DNA of 64,000 bases, taken from contig OX104124.1 in assembly GCA_944474755.1 (NCBI GenBank), forward strand, positions 4,862,437-4,926,436. The letters are read 5' to 3'. This DNA is from Limnoperna fortunei (Eukaryota > Mollusca > Bivalvia > Mytilida > Modiolidae). Shown in pieces: positions 22,211 to 34,617 of the stretch; the stretch's first letter is position 1, and the number at the start of each line of letters is the position of its first letter. Both the position numbers and the translations under genes were made by a program. The notes under the pieces were generated by a model. It searched no databases and was not told the origin of the DNA. It was given only the letters and a program-made list of their open reading frames with translations.

Positions 22211-25200
22211 GACATTTGCATAAACGTTGTTTTAATAAATGTTTTGTATTTGTAGAGACCTAACTAAAACAAATATAACAGTAACTTGAATTTAAAGGGT
22301 GGACAAATGAAAGAACTATCATGTGTACCCATTGAGGCACTGAATATATTGCAATTGTGCAATTGTATAATACACTGAGCCATAAAATGTATTTCAACTA
22401 AAGTGTAGATTATTCTGCTTTATGATCAGGTTCGCAATATTTTATTTTAATTATTGTCCTTTAAGTTTAATGCTTATATTTGTTATATTTCTCAATTTGT
22501 ATTTGGTCGGATATTGCAATAAAAATTACTAATGCTTAGAAGTCACACAAATTGTGAGTTATCATTATGTTTTCAAGTTTGCAACAAGTTGACATTTCTG
22601 TTTTCAACTGCGACGTGATAACGATTTCCATTTGAAAATGAAAAAATCGTTGCGTTTATACTACAAATTTACTAACGGAAATCTAGATTAATTGATGTAT
22701 TTACCAGATTATATTCAAATGCAAAATAAAAGATGTTATAATTCAACATTATACATATTATTAAACCCAACTTAAAACATTTACTGGTTAGCTCTAAATA
22801 ATATCACTTGACTTTTATAAATAACATGTCTTGATTGACAGCGTCAAACATTTGCTTGCAAAGAGTGACACAATCGAAACCTGAACTGGTAATGGGGAGA
22901 GAAAACCACTGCCACCCTCGAAATAACCTTAACTACCCAATATTTTTAGCGTACAAGATCAACAACCGCACACAGCTTTGTCATTATTTACATTTACAAT
23001 TATGAACGAAAACATTTAAGATAAGATTATAAGAAAAACACCATATCAAAAATGTTCACCCTGCATGGGTTGTCTTCCCTCGGGCTCAAGAAGACAATCC
23101 ACGCAAATCACCAATTATGGATTTCCAACACTTCAATCTATGGAAGAAATATAAGAAATTGTACTGTCATCAAAAATCTAGTTTCTGTTAACTTAACAAA
23201 AACGGTTTTAAATCGTTGAGTAAAAAAACTATCGATATACATGTAGTAACGTTGGCGTTAATTATTTGGTGGAAAAAAGCAACTTAACAAAATTTGGGAA
23301 ACCTTTTTTTTAGTTGTTACTTAATATCAATGTCATCTGACATAAAAATTCAAGATGTTTGTACGGACGTAAATAGTTATTATTGTAACAGTAATGGTCA
23401 GTGAAGTACAAAACAAACAGAGTTATAAAGCTCGTTTTTTAAAGGGTTGTTTTGTCTTTTTGAAGTGTGTTTGGGTTTAAGGAATTGTGCCTTTACTACT
23501 CCAGTAATATATAAACTATGATAAGCAAGTTTTGCCAAACCTTTGCTAGAACTGATTTACATCAATTCATATAGCACATATCGAACAACTCTTCAAATCC
23601 TTAGATATACATTTCAACCTTTCTTAAAAATTGAAATACATAACTCAACTGAGATATTAAATTTTCACTGTTTTATTAATAGTAACATACAAATTTACTT
23701 CAAAGAAATACAGTTGCAATTTTAAACCTCATTATGCATAGAAAATCAAATCTGAGACCCTTTAATGCAATGTAAAATCACTTTGTACATATAAAAAACT
23801 TATTATGACTGAAAGATACATACTAAAACCACATAAGCGACTATTAGGACTGACAGATGCATGTATCACCCATAAAACACACATATTGTCGCTGCTGAGA
23901 AATCAGGGATGCAATATAAAACCATATTGCATATAATACACTATACTGTGGGGACGAGGAAGTTTTCACTCTTTACTACGGAGTTTGCCCTTCGCAGAAA
24001 CACAGACGTCCGCTATGATACATCTAGTAAATGTAGGCAATGTCTGTAGGAATTTTATTAGTTTACAACGATTTGTTTGAAACTGCCGTTTTAGCATATT
24101 ACCAAGCAAATTATTGACCCAATTAGATATTCTTTTTTAATGCTGCTTATCACGTAATTGTTTAGAAACCATACAGTTATCGGTAGATTTGTTTCTCTTT
24201 TTTGGACAACCATCCATGATCTATTCACTAGCGCCAAGTTGTAGTTAGTTGAAATAAAATAGGTTATAACAAATGTTATAAACAAAGTGGTGATCAATCA
24301 GGAATTCTAAGATGTATCTTACAAAACATTTTGTCGCAAGAAAATAGAAATTATTTGAGAATTTCAACTTGATAATACAGCGCGTTCAAGCCGCACAAAA
24401 AGAATATGTGACTGCATAGGTCTCGGCAGCTATCTCTTAAGTGTAAAAATGAAACTTTAAAACAACACATTGATGTTTTCATAAAATTTCTGATTACTGA
24501 TGACCAAACGTTTATTAAAAAATGACTATATCAATATATAAACCATTGATATCCGTATCAGTGCTAAAATACGGCTCTGATAAGTCTGAATGCTAATAAT
24601 CCAATGACTTCACCATCAACTCCAAATTGCAAATACAGTTTTGTTCAGAATGCCACGGTTGTAAATGTTTACAGGAATATTTTGATGTCTTCTTATATTT
24701 GTAATGTGTATTGTAGATTTGGTTGTTAATAAATAGAGAAAAAGACATACATTGTGTAAGAAACAACAAATTATCTGATGATTCAAATGAAAATGGGTGT
24801 TCCGGAAGTAAAAACCAACAGACAATATCCTTCACAAACTATAAAATTTCCTCATAGTGTTCACTTAGGCCGACTCAAAAACTGTTTGTTTCTGGGACAA
24901 CATAGCAACAATAAGAAAATATAGGCATTACATAAATACTCTATAACAACGTTTTTTATATATATACATATAGTTTACATCTATATTTCTTATGAATAAA
25001 TGGGCTAATGATTTAACTGCATATCTTAACTAGACATTAATAGATATACAACAATCAGACGGGGATTCTCTTTCTTGTTTTGATTTTCACCAAGTAATTA
25101 ATATTTCTCCTTCTATTGATTTATCAGCCTCTTCTGCGGAATGAAATTTAATTGTCTTACACGTTTTTTTTCTAGGGTTTGATTTTAAAGCATATGACGT

Positions 25201-25382
25201 AACTTCAATTAACTATCGGCAGAATTTTGTTATTTACTGATATAAATTTTATTAGATGTGTCGTCATTCCTGAACTATATTTAAACAAAAATCAGTTTTG
25301 TACGTCATATTAATAATACTCAATAGGCTCTAGATAATTTTCAAAATCAAAATATGACTAATATACATGTTGTAACACTTAC
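22211..25382. other. Intronic stretch without a recognised gene
   Basis: This runs from the end of the RT relic to the LRR exon. The first 1.2 kb belongs to the segmental duplication (paralogue near 37985-39015). The rest, 23400-25382, shows only short AT-rich ORFs. The two overlapping minus ORFs at 24593-24835 have no domain features. Confidence 0.6.
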
Positions 25383-25454
25383 AGCTCTCTCAGGTTGTTC
25401 AGATGTGTGAATGAACTATTGTCAATGGCAGTAATACGATTATCACCCAAGCTC
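25383..25454 (-). CDS. LRR exon, 72 nt, one 24-residue leucine-rich repeat
   Basis: The exon encodes one 24-residue repeat, read on the minus strand between an AG acceptor (25455-25456) and a GTAAGT donor. It begins SLGDNRITAIDNSSF and ends with HLNNLREL. This fits the extracellular LRR consensus of spaced leucines, a conserved Asn (the N of GDN), I..I, F..L..L..L. It starts with the third base of a codon and leaves two bases at the end, so it is phase 2-2, as usual for tandem LRR exons. It joins in frame to the exon at 11822-11893. The left end of the recent 2.9-kb duplication (25490) lies only 35 bp from its acceptor, yet the exon itself is not duplicated. Adjacent LRR exons upstream were looked for and not found. 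Confidence 0.85.
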
Positions 25455-26773
25455 CTGTAAAACATTTACACAATTGTTATTATTTTAACACCTGTAAATA
25501 TATGTCTCAATTTTATTTATCTGTAGTATTATTAAGAAAATTGTGTTTGCAATGTAGGCACATTTTATATGACACCTTTTCTACATTTAATATCGCTCCT
25601 GGGGCTTTTTAGACATAAAAAAATAATGTAATTCTCTTTTCACAATTATTATTAGTTAATTTAAATCCATTTGAAATGATTTGTATCTTGTGCTGTCTTT
25701 CAGATATAAATATTTTCTGTTCGTTTTGAGCATTAAGGGTCTAAAGTCAGAATAGTATTTAATACTATCGATTGCGTTTAGCGTTAAATTCTATATACAG
25801 AACTAATGACATTCATTTTCATGCATACGTGTATATCTGCATGGTTTTAATTCCTAAAACATATAATTTCAGTTTTGTACATAAAGTTAATCAGAAGATA
25901 CCAAAGCTCACGTTTCATCAATATTGAAATAAACAGCAAGAAACATTTTACATGAATATTATTACTTTGCATAAAACATGCACCTATAATTGCGCCCACA
26001 AAGTTAGCAATCAAAATTTGATAGCTTGGGTTTTTCGAACATATTGCTCCTGGTCTTGGTTAAATAATGAGACATTATAACACAAGGTTTTTACAGAGAT
26101 ATTCTACATTAAGCACTCAAAAGGCAATATATTCGTCAACTTACATTTCGTTAAGTGACCTTCTGGAGTTTTCCATTTTTCTAAAGGTGTAATAGCTGAT
26201 GCTTTATCGAGTTCTTGATATTTATTTTTTAATCAAGATATTATATCTTGATATTGACATTAAATGTATATATAGATATTCCTGTTTTTATCTGTATTCA
26301 TATGTATATATTTGAAAAGTTTTCATTGTATTTAAACTTTTTCTAAAGAGGGAAGGTGTTGTGAAGTACTGCTTATTTCGCCTTATTTGTGTATTTAATA
26401 TTTGTTTGGACTAGTATTTGGTTTTGTATTTGTTTACAACAAAACTAATGATATAATTACAATTTAATCTTTTACATTGAGTGTTATTTACTTGAGAAAA
26501 ACATTTCCTACAACTGTAAATTAAACTATAATAATAAACCAATCAGATACTAAACGGTAGAATATTGTCTGCAGTGAAAGAAGGACAACACACAACTGTG
26601 AAACTGTTGATTCGCGAAGTAATATAAATCATATGTGGATTCCTAAACATTCAAAAGAAAATTTGAATCTAGATCGATATCTAAAATTTCACCTTTGATT
26701 TATCAACTCTTTATACCACCTTGTCGCACGATAAAATAAAATCCCTTCTGAAGGAAATCCTTCGCTTCTAAAT

Positions 26774-26995
26774 ATGCCTAGTTTTAGGTTACGACAGTAC
26801 GCTTATTCTACTAAAGAGCTAAAAAGCAAACTATGCTACAACAAAGAACAGGTTTATAGTATGCTAGATTTTCTGATCGACAATATATTTGTTACATATT
26901 TTAAAGTTGTTATCAGCAGAAAATCGGAATTTCAAAGGGTACAAACTTTGCCCAACTCCTTGCCTATTTGTTCCCGTATTCTTACGAAATTCTAA
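26774..26995 (+). pseudogene. Reverse-transcriptase fragment in recent duplication, copy 1
   Basis: The product contains LKSKLCYNKEQVYSMLDFLI followed by DNIF. It is the same conserved segment as YTGDHIRQMLDFLIDNIF in the relics at 20.9 and 36.5 kb, here on the plus strand. The G-I-P-M-G motif that should follow is absent, and the rest of the ORF (FKVVISRKSEFQR onward) is unrelated. It is a small dead fragment. The only reason the ORF is long is that it crosses a junction. Confidence 0.6.
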
Positions 26996-27280
26996 TGTTT
27001 TTAATATCGTGCCATATCTTGTGCCAATTTTCAAGGTCAACTGTCATTAGAGTCTAAGTGAAGACTCATGACTCTTCTGTCAAAAGTAATGATTTTTGTA
27101 TGTTAAACTAATAATAACTTGATTTAATATGAGAAAACATGTACTAAGTCAAATTATTTTCCTCTAAATGTAACAAAGTTACAACTTTGCAAGGCGAATC
27201 TTTTCCTTGATATCAGTTTCTGTTTATTTCTCACGGTATGAAAGAACTAACAATATAAAGCAAATTTCAACTTCTATTAC

Positions 27281-28020
27281 GTGACCTTGACCTTTCACAT
27301 TGTGTCCATGTTAAAAGTCGAAGGTCAAGATCGCCTATGGTGAAGATCCCATGCCTCTAATACTAATAATTAATAAGTTATGTGTGAAAAACTAATAATT
27401 ATTTGTCTTTATATTGCATACAACTCCTGTAGAATTATGTCAAATTATTTCGCTCCCAATGTAACAAAGTTAATAAGGCAAACATTTTCCGCTAAACTTT
27501 GAAACATTATCAACATTCCATGTTTACAGGATATAGCTTTGGAATAAATACATTTATTATTATTTTTTTATTATTTACGAAAAATTGGCATTCTAAATCA
27601 GATAACCGTTGATGAAACTACTCACGATATGGCTTTTTTTACCCGTAATTATTAGTTTAACACTTAAGTAAGAAAAAACATTTCAATATTTATGAAAATC
27701 AAAGGTGCAAAATAGCACGTAATCTTGGTCTTGTGCACACGTGCACGATTAACTCTTACTACCATTAATAAGTAATCAGTAATTATGTATGTAATGCTAA
27801 TTACTTCATTTGATGGGATATATCTGGTATAGTATATATTCAAATCTTTTCCCTCTTAATCAAACAAAAAAATTACGCCTTAACAAGGCCAACATTTGCC
27901 TTGAATAAAATCCTACTTATCTCTTACGGTTTGAAAGATCTAACAATAAAAAGCACATTTTACCACCAAGAACGTGACCTTCACCTTTGACATGGTGTCC
28001 ATTTTCAAAGTCAAAGGTCA
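27281..28020 (+). repeat. Degenerate internal repeat with TGACCTTGACCTTT blocks
   Basis: Two modules about 690 bp apart share GTGACCTTNACCTTT (27281 and 27974), an opposing AAAGTCNAAGGTCA (about 27315 and 28006) and TGAAGANCCCATGCCTCTA. A weaker third relative lies at about 27020-27070. The same set recurs at +4301 in the recent duplication. Confidence 0.65.
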
Positions 28021-28379
28021 TGAGGGTCTGTTGTGAAGAACCCATGCCTCTACTGTCAATAATTTATAACTAATGTTTTAACAACTAATAATCAATTATC
28101 TGAATGGGACATAACACCTATAAAATGAATTCAAAGTACAAATCTTCAGATTGGGCTAAGTTCAGCATTAACAAGGCGTTAACAAGTGATCGCTGTAAGA
28201 AATCCATCATTCAACTAATTGTATCTTTATTTATGAGAACCAAACATTGTGCGTGTCATTTTTAAAGAGTTCAATAGAAAGGACAACAATCACTATACAT
28301 AACATTTATTTCATTAAGGAAATGGTGAAAACTTAAAATTGTTTATTATGTATTAATCACATGTCAAATAAAAATATAA

Positions 28380-29790
28380 AATATTTACTTTTAAAGTAAA
28401 ACATTAAAATTATTGCATGAAGTGATAATAATGGTGAACTTAAGCAATATCAAAGATATTACAAAAATATTTCGTTTCATTTTCCATATCCATACTGTTA
28501 AGAAAAATACATCTTCTTTCTTTTCACAAAGTTTACTTGACATGTGATTAAGTGGGGGTTTTTTTGCTTCAATTTCAACTATGTTGTATTTTTAGTTCTA
28601 CAGAATGTAATGTGTTCAAGTTGTTTTTGTACCAGATGACGAATCATTGAATACCAGAATTACGAGTTGTATTTCTTATGACGTTTAATACTGAATTTAT
28701 TCGGCAATATTCGTATACAATCTGCATGATTAAATTAGTTATATTTTGTGTTATACTAGTATATTTATACAAAATTGTCAAATGGTTAAATGTCATTAAT
28801 CTTCGCCATTCAAAACATTATTACTGTCTAAAATATCTGCACACATGTATTTATTTATTTTTTAATTTAAAGGCTATCATGCTATTAAAACTCTTCAAAA
28901 CCATATTGGTCAGGATGGTTTTCATTCATTACAATGAATTTTTCTAGGGTTTTGTCAATAAATAAGGTTTCTGTACTTTGTGGTTAGTATTTTTTTATTA
29001 AAGAGCCAAGTTTTCGAGTTTTTAAAATTCTTGATGAATGTGTCAGTATTCTATTAGGAGATAAAAAAACTTCCAGAAATTGTAGTAACCTATACAAATT
29101 ATGATTGCTTGTTGACGGATTGATTTCAATGGGAAAAAGTGCAGAAGCCTACTAAAATAAGTACTCTAACAAGTAAAGGTATAAATCTTGTCAACAAAAA
29201 TATAGAGAGCTTATTGAAAGCACCTTACTTACATTTTTAAATGACCTATAAAAAGATGTACACAGAATATAAAGAAGGTATTTGATTGGAAGTGACTTCC
29301 AATAATAGACCGTCTTTATTCTCTTTGAACCTGTTTCAAACAGTTGGTGGTGATCAGTAGTTCAGTCAAATGATGTTGATAGATTTTTAAATCATAGTGA
29401 TAAAAAAAACAATTATTCAATTTGATTTCTCATTTTTTTTAAAGAAACAGCAAAACAGTATAATAAATTCACAAGGGTATTTTAATGAATGTTTTCAAAT
29501 AAGCATTGTGGCTTTTTATATGTTCGTCAAAGCTGTGAGAAAACTGCCAAATTTTGAAACAGGTAAGAATTCAGATAACATAATACAAATAAAATTATTA
29601 TTAAAACGTACAGTAGCTTTATGACTTAAGACACTGTATTAGGAATTTTTTTTATTATTGAAAATGATAATGTTATTAAAAAACATAAGACTATAACATT
29701 GCATTAGAATAAAAACTTATATAATGAAGGAAATTTTAAGACTTAAATAAAAAAGAAAAATATTTATATCAATAAAACATTAAGTGAAAA
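28380..29790. other. Spacer between the two recent 2.9-kb copies
   Basis: 1411 bp of AT-rich single-copy DNA. The ORFs at 28678-28947 and 29397-29624 are Ile, Leu, Lys and Phe-rich, have no domain features and look accidental. Confidence 0.6.
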
Positions 29791-32680
29791 ACCTGTAAAT
29801 ATATGTCTCAATTTTATTTATCTGTAGTATTATTAAGAAAATTGTGTTTGCAATGTAGGCACATTTTATATGACACCTTTTCTACATTTAATATCGCTCC
29901 TGGGGCTTTTTAGACATAAAAAAATAATGTAATTCTCTTTTCACAATTATTATTAGTTAATTTAAATCCATTTGAAATGATTTGTATCTTGTGCTGGCTT
30001 TCAGATATAAATATTTTCTGTTCGTTTTGAGCATTAAGGGTCTAAAGTCAGAATAGTATTTTTTACTATCGATTGCGTTTAGCGTTAAATTCTATATACA
30101 GAACTAATGACATTCATTTTCATGCATACGTGTATATCTGCATGGTTTTAATTCCTAAAACATATAATTTCAGTTTTGTACATAAAGTTAATCAGAAGAT
30201 ACCAAAGCTCACGTTTCATCAATATTGAAATAAACAGCAAGAAACATTTTACATGAATAATATTACTTTGCATAAAACATGCACCTATAATTGCGCCCAC
30301 AAAGTTAGCAATCAAAATTTGATAGCTTGGGTTTTTCGAACATATTGCTCCTGGTCTTGGTTAAATAATGAGACATTATAACACAAGGTTTTTACAGAGA
30401 TATTCTACATTAAGCACTCAAAAGGCAATATATTCGTCAACTTACATTTCGTTAAGTGACCTTCTGGAGTTTTCCATTTTTCTAAAGGTGTAATAGCTGA
30501 TGCTTTATCGAGTTCTTGATATTTATTTTTTAATCAAGATATTATATCTTGATATTGACATTAAATGTATATATAGATATTCCTGTTTTTATCTGTATTC
30601 ATATGTATATATTTGAAAAGTTTTCATTGTATTTAAACTTTTTCTAAAGAGGGAAGGTGTTGTGAAGTACTGCTTATTTCGCCTTATTTGTGTATTTAAT
30701 ATTTGTTTGGACTAGTATTTGGTTTTGTATTTGTTTACAACAAAACTTATGATATAATTACAATTTAATCTTTTACATTGAGTGTTATTTACTTGAGAAA
30801 AACATTTCCTACAACTGTAAATTAAACTATAATAATAAACCAATCAGACACTAAACGGTAGAATATTGTCTGCAGTGAAAGAAGGACAACACACAACTGT
30901 GAAACTGTTGATTCGCGAAGTAATATAAATCATATGTGGATTCCTAAACATTCAAAAGAAAATTTGAATCTAGATCGATATCTAAAATTTCACCTTTGAT
31001 TTATCAACTCTTTATACCACCTTGTCGCACGATAAAATAAAATCCCTTCTGAAGGAAATCCTTCGCTTCTAAATATGCCTAGTTTTAGGTTACGACAGTA
31101 CGCTTATTCTACTAAAGAGCTAAAAAGCAAACTATGCTACAACAAAGAACAGGTTTATAGTATGCTAGATTTTCTGATCGACAATATATTTGTTACATAT
31201 TTTAAAGTTGTTATCAGCAGAAAATCGGAATTTCAAAGGGTACAAACTTTGCCCAACTCCTTGCCTATTTGTTCCCGTATTCTTACGAAATTCTAATGTT
31301 TTTAATATCGTGCCATATCTTGTGCCAATTTTCAAGGTCAACTGTCATTAGAGTCTAAGTGAAGACTCATGACTCTTCTGTCAAAAGTAATGATTTTTGT
31401 ATGTTAAACTAATAATAACTTGATTTAATATGAGAAAACATGTATTAAGTCAAACTATTTTCCACTAAATGTAACAAAGTTACAACTTTGCAAGGCCAAT
31501 CTTTTCCTTGATATCAGTTTCTGTTTATTTCTCACGGTATGAAAGAACTAACAATATAAAGCAAATTTCAACTTCTATTACGTGACCTTGACCTTTCACA
31601 TTGTGTCCATGTTAAAAGTCGAAGGTCAAGATCGCCTATGGTGAAGATCCCATGCCTCTAATACTAATAATTAATAAGTTATGTGTGAAAAACTAATAAT
31701 TATTTGTCTTTATATTGCATACAACTCCTGTAGAATTATGTCAAATTATTTCGCTCCCAATGTAACAAAGTTAATAAGGCAAACATTTTCCGCTAAACTT
31801 TGAAACATTATCAACATTCCATGTTTACAGGATATAGCTTTGGCATAAATACATTTATTATTATTTTTTTATTATTTACGAAAAATTGGCATTCTAAATC
31901 AGATAACCGTTGATGAAACTACTCACGATATGGCTTTTTTTACCCGTAATTATTAGTTTAACACTTAAGTAAGAAAAAACATTTCAATATTTATGAAAAT
32001 CAAAGGTGCAAAATATCACGTAATCTTGGTCTTGTGCACACGTGCACGATTAACTCTTACTACCATTAATAAGTAATCAGTAATTATGTATGTAATGCTA
32101 ATTACTTCATTTGATGGGATATATCTGGTATAGTATATATTCAAATCTTTTCCCTCTTAATCAAACAAAAAAATTACGCCTTAACAAGGCCAACATTTGC
32201 CTTGAATAAAATCCTACTTATCTCTTACGGTTTGAAAGATCTAACAATAAAAAGCACATTTTACCACCAAGAACGTGACCTTCACCTTTGACATGGTGTC
32301 CATTTTCAAAGTCAAAGGTCATGAGGGTCTGTTGTGAAGAACCCATGCCTCTACTGTCAATAATTTATAACTAATGTTTTAACAACTAATAATCAATTAT
32401 CTGAATGGGACATAACACCTATAAAATGAATTCAAAGTACAAATCTTCAAATTGGGCTAAGTTCAGTATTAACAAGGCGTTAACAAGTGATCGCTGTAAG
32501 AAATCCATCATTCAACTAATTGTATCTTTATTTATGAGAACCAAACATTGTGCGTGTCATTTTTTAAGAGTTCAATAGAAAGGACAACAATCACTATACA
32601 TAACATTTATTTCATTAAGGAAATGGTGAAAACTTAAAATTGTTTATTATGTATTAATCACATGTCAAATAAAAATATAA
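29791..32680. repeat. Recent 2890-bp duplication, copy 2
   Basis: The second copy of 25490-28379, in direct orientation, has the same RT fragment and internal repeats. The left flank reads TTAAGTGAAAA and the right flank GCGCTGGG; neither resembles the flanks of copy 1. Confidence 0.93.
31075..31296 (+). pseudogene. Reverse-transcriptase fragment in recent duplication, copy 2
   Basis: Its translation is identical to that of the fragment at 26774-26995, as expected from the recent duplication. It keeps only the YNKEQVYSMLDFLIDNIF segment of the RT and no catalytic motif. It is not functional. Confidence 0.6.
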
Positions 32681-33254
32681 GCGCTGGGATATTGATATAA
32701 AATAACACGTTTTGTCGTCAGAGAGAAACCGAAATTCTGATTATTTAGACTAAAGTACTAAAGTGTTGTTGAAGACGACAATGTAATATAATAAATAGCA
32801 CTGTCGCCATACTCTCTTTTTTCTTTATTTAATTAAAAAAAGTCCACTTGTCAAAATTGTTTAACATTTTTTGAGTTGTTATTTGATGCAAATGTCTTTT
32901 CGACTTAAACTTCAAGATATCTGTTTAAACCGTAATTCGATGATGATTTTTAGTGTAATTTCCATCAATCGACATTAAAACTAAAAAGGCTAATAAAGCG
33001 TATGTTCGTTCTGTATAAAAAAAAACAACAGATTTTCACCTTTTGCAATTGTTTTTGAGTAAAAGACATTGTACCTTTTACTATTCCAAATATATTAAAT
33101 GCAAGAAATTGCAAAGCTTTTTGCCAGAACTGATTAATATGTTGAAATCTTCTTTCTCGCCACGCTGTGTAAAATATGAAGCGAACATTTATGACTATTA
33201 CTTTTATTATCTTTAATATTACTTGTATAGAACAAGGAGATGTTAATGTAATTC

Positions 33255-33545
33255 AAATTTACACATACGTTATTCTGGATCCTGCGATCGGTATTCCGCT
33301 TTTCTAGACCGATCATTGCTGTTATCTCCTAAACTAATCAAAAATGTTTTGTTGCATCTAGGTTGATCCCTCCAAAAGTTCGCTTACTTTACTAGTGGTT
33401 TTTATTGGGATCGTGTTATTCACTTTCGGTTTTTGTATTTTGGATTTTGTTTTCCGTTGTATGTTTGTGTATATCCTAATTTGCAATTGTCCATTGACTT
33501 TCGGGTCTTGTTCGGTCGATTGCTTTTTCGCTTACTCATTTAATT
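33255..33545 (+). pseudogene. Retroelement RT C-terminus and 3' end relic, plus strand
   Basis: The plus strand from about 33263 reads SGSCDRYSAFLDRSLLLS, a clear relative of the RT C-terminal segment at 43072-43326 (minus). It then runs into a T-rich 3' region with GTTTTTATTGGGATCGTGTT and ATATCCTAATTTGC. This is a 5'-truncated retroelement copy. The overlapping minus-strand ORF at 33134-33316 is its shadow. Confidence 0.55.
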
Positions 33546-34275
33546 ATTTCGTATAATTGATAGACATTTTTTGGAATTAACGATCTAAAATGACCCATAA
33601 AAGCGGATTTTGAAACTAACTTTAGCATAAATTTCCACGGAAATTAATGACCAAATCTTATTAGTTGTGTCAACATTTCTGATTTATTTGTTTCGACAAT
33701 CGAAACATGGCATACATTACAAACTACACTAAACGAAAGTAATTATTCGATCTAAAGAATAAATAATAGTTCTAAGCGACAATAAACTCTTGATAAAAAG
33801 ATTTTAAGTTTCCACTGTATATGAAAAAGGCATTGAATTCACAACGAAAAAGCGTTAAAATTAATTAGGTTTGAAGTTGTTTGCAAAGCATTTACTTTCC
33901 TCAATATTTAGCTTTTAATTTCTAACATACATGTAAGGCTTTGTGGCACAATGTGCAATATATTTGTGAAATAAATGATTTTTTTAACAATACTTGCAAT
34001 CGTAAATATTTAGATCAGTTGCTAAAATTGCTTGGTTCAGATTGGTTTAGTACTTTTCGAAAAAACTAATAATATAACTGAGTGAAGACATTTTGGATAT
34101 AATAGCCCCTCTGATACATGTATTATATAATTACGACCGTTGATGGAATTAAACCACGTGGTTTTGCTACATAAAATAAGAAGGGTCACATAAAAGCTTG
34201 TTTAAAGGTGACCTAATATTAACAGAGAGCAAAACGTAGGCTCACACTTCAACAATGGTGAGTGAACTGTTATAT

Positions 34276-34617
34276 AAAAATAGCAAAGAAAAACCGACAG
34301 AACAACATTAGCCAAAGTCCAAGGGACAGTTACAAATCCGGATATAGACAAACACAGCACAAAAACCAAAAACATATAACACAGACAAAGAGTAACCCGA
34401 ACCCAATTAAAACCATGGGTGCACTCAGGTGCTCCGACAAGTAAGCAGTGCCTGCCTCTAATTAGACACCAGTCGAGTTACTCACTGTCATGTCCAGGGA
34501 AAAGTCAAATCCAGGAATAGGAAACACTACCTATGACTCATCGAAACTTTCAGATCATATTTGAGACACTGATTTCGCATAAAGATTAATAAAGTCATGG
34601 TGACTACAATAGAAGTT
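34276..34617 (-). mobile_element. 5'-truncated retroelement insertion with 9-bp target duplication
   Basis: CTGTTATAT flanks the insert on both sides (34267-34275 and 34618-34626), and the paralogous position at about 18638 is empty. On the minus strand the insert starts in the RT C-terminus, a diverged form of the FYGRHHDFIDRYGKSVSQ segment seen at 43.1 kb. It continues through the 3' blocks GAGGCAGGCACTGCTTACTT and GCACCCATGGTTTTAATTGG and ends in a T-rich tail. The 5' truncation and target duplication show movement by target-primed reverse transcription. Confidence 0.78.

Larger units (their letters stand above)
18215..23400. repeat. About 5.2-kb segmental duplication, copy 1
   Basis: The block aligns in direct orientation with 33835-39015. 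Anchors include CTCAATATTTCGCTTTTAAT (about 18283, with AGC in the other copy near 33900), CAAAACGTAGGGTCACAC (18599), CAACAATGGTGAGTGAACTG (about 18619) and CATGGGTTGTCTTCCCTCGG (about 23065). The copies differ by many substitutions and by several insertions, so the event is older than the 2.9-kb duplication between them. The contents are dead retroelement fragments. Confidence 0.8.
1162..25454 (-). other. Partial LRR-stalk protein gene (six exons recognised, both ends missing)
   Basis: Six minus-strand exons form one consistent gene model. In transcription order they are 25383-25454 (LRR), 11822-11893 (LRR), 7602-7747 (LRR C-terminal cap), 5568-5630, 2455-2520 and 1162-1224 (Thr-rich stalk). 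Every junction has AG acceptors and GT donors on the minus strand. The phases chain without a break: 2-2, 2-2, 2-1, 1-1, 1-1, 1-1. One LRR per 72-nt phase-2 exon is the known architecture of many extracellular LRR proteins. No signal peptide, LRRNT, membrane segment or cytoplasmic domain was found, so the gene must continue to the left of base 1 and upstream of 25454. The introns are 13.5, 4.1, 2.0, 3.0 and 1.2 kb and are full of repeats. Either LRR exon could instead belong to a decayed paralogue. The exon chain is seen directly; the protein's role (cell-surface recognition or adhesion) is inference. Confidence 0.72.
25490..28379. repeat. Recent 2890-bp duplication, copy 1
   Basis: Bases 25490-28379 match 29791-32680 at a constant offset of 4301 with no net indel. 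By eye I count about 15 substitutions, so identity is near 99.5%. The block starts ACCTGTAAATATATGTCTC and ends CAAATAAAAATATAA. It contains a plus-strand reverse-transcriptase fragment and degenerate internal repeats with TGACCTTGACCTTT motifs. I see no terminal inverted repeats and no target duplication, so it looks like a segmental duplication rather than a transposon. Confidence 0.93.
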
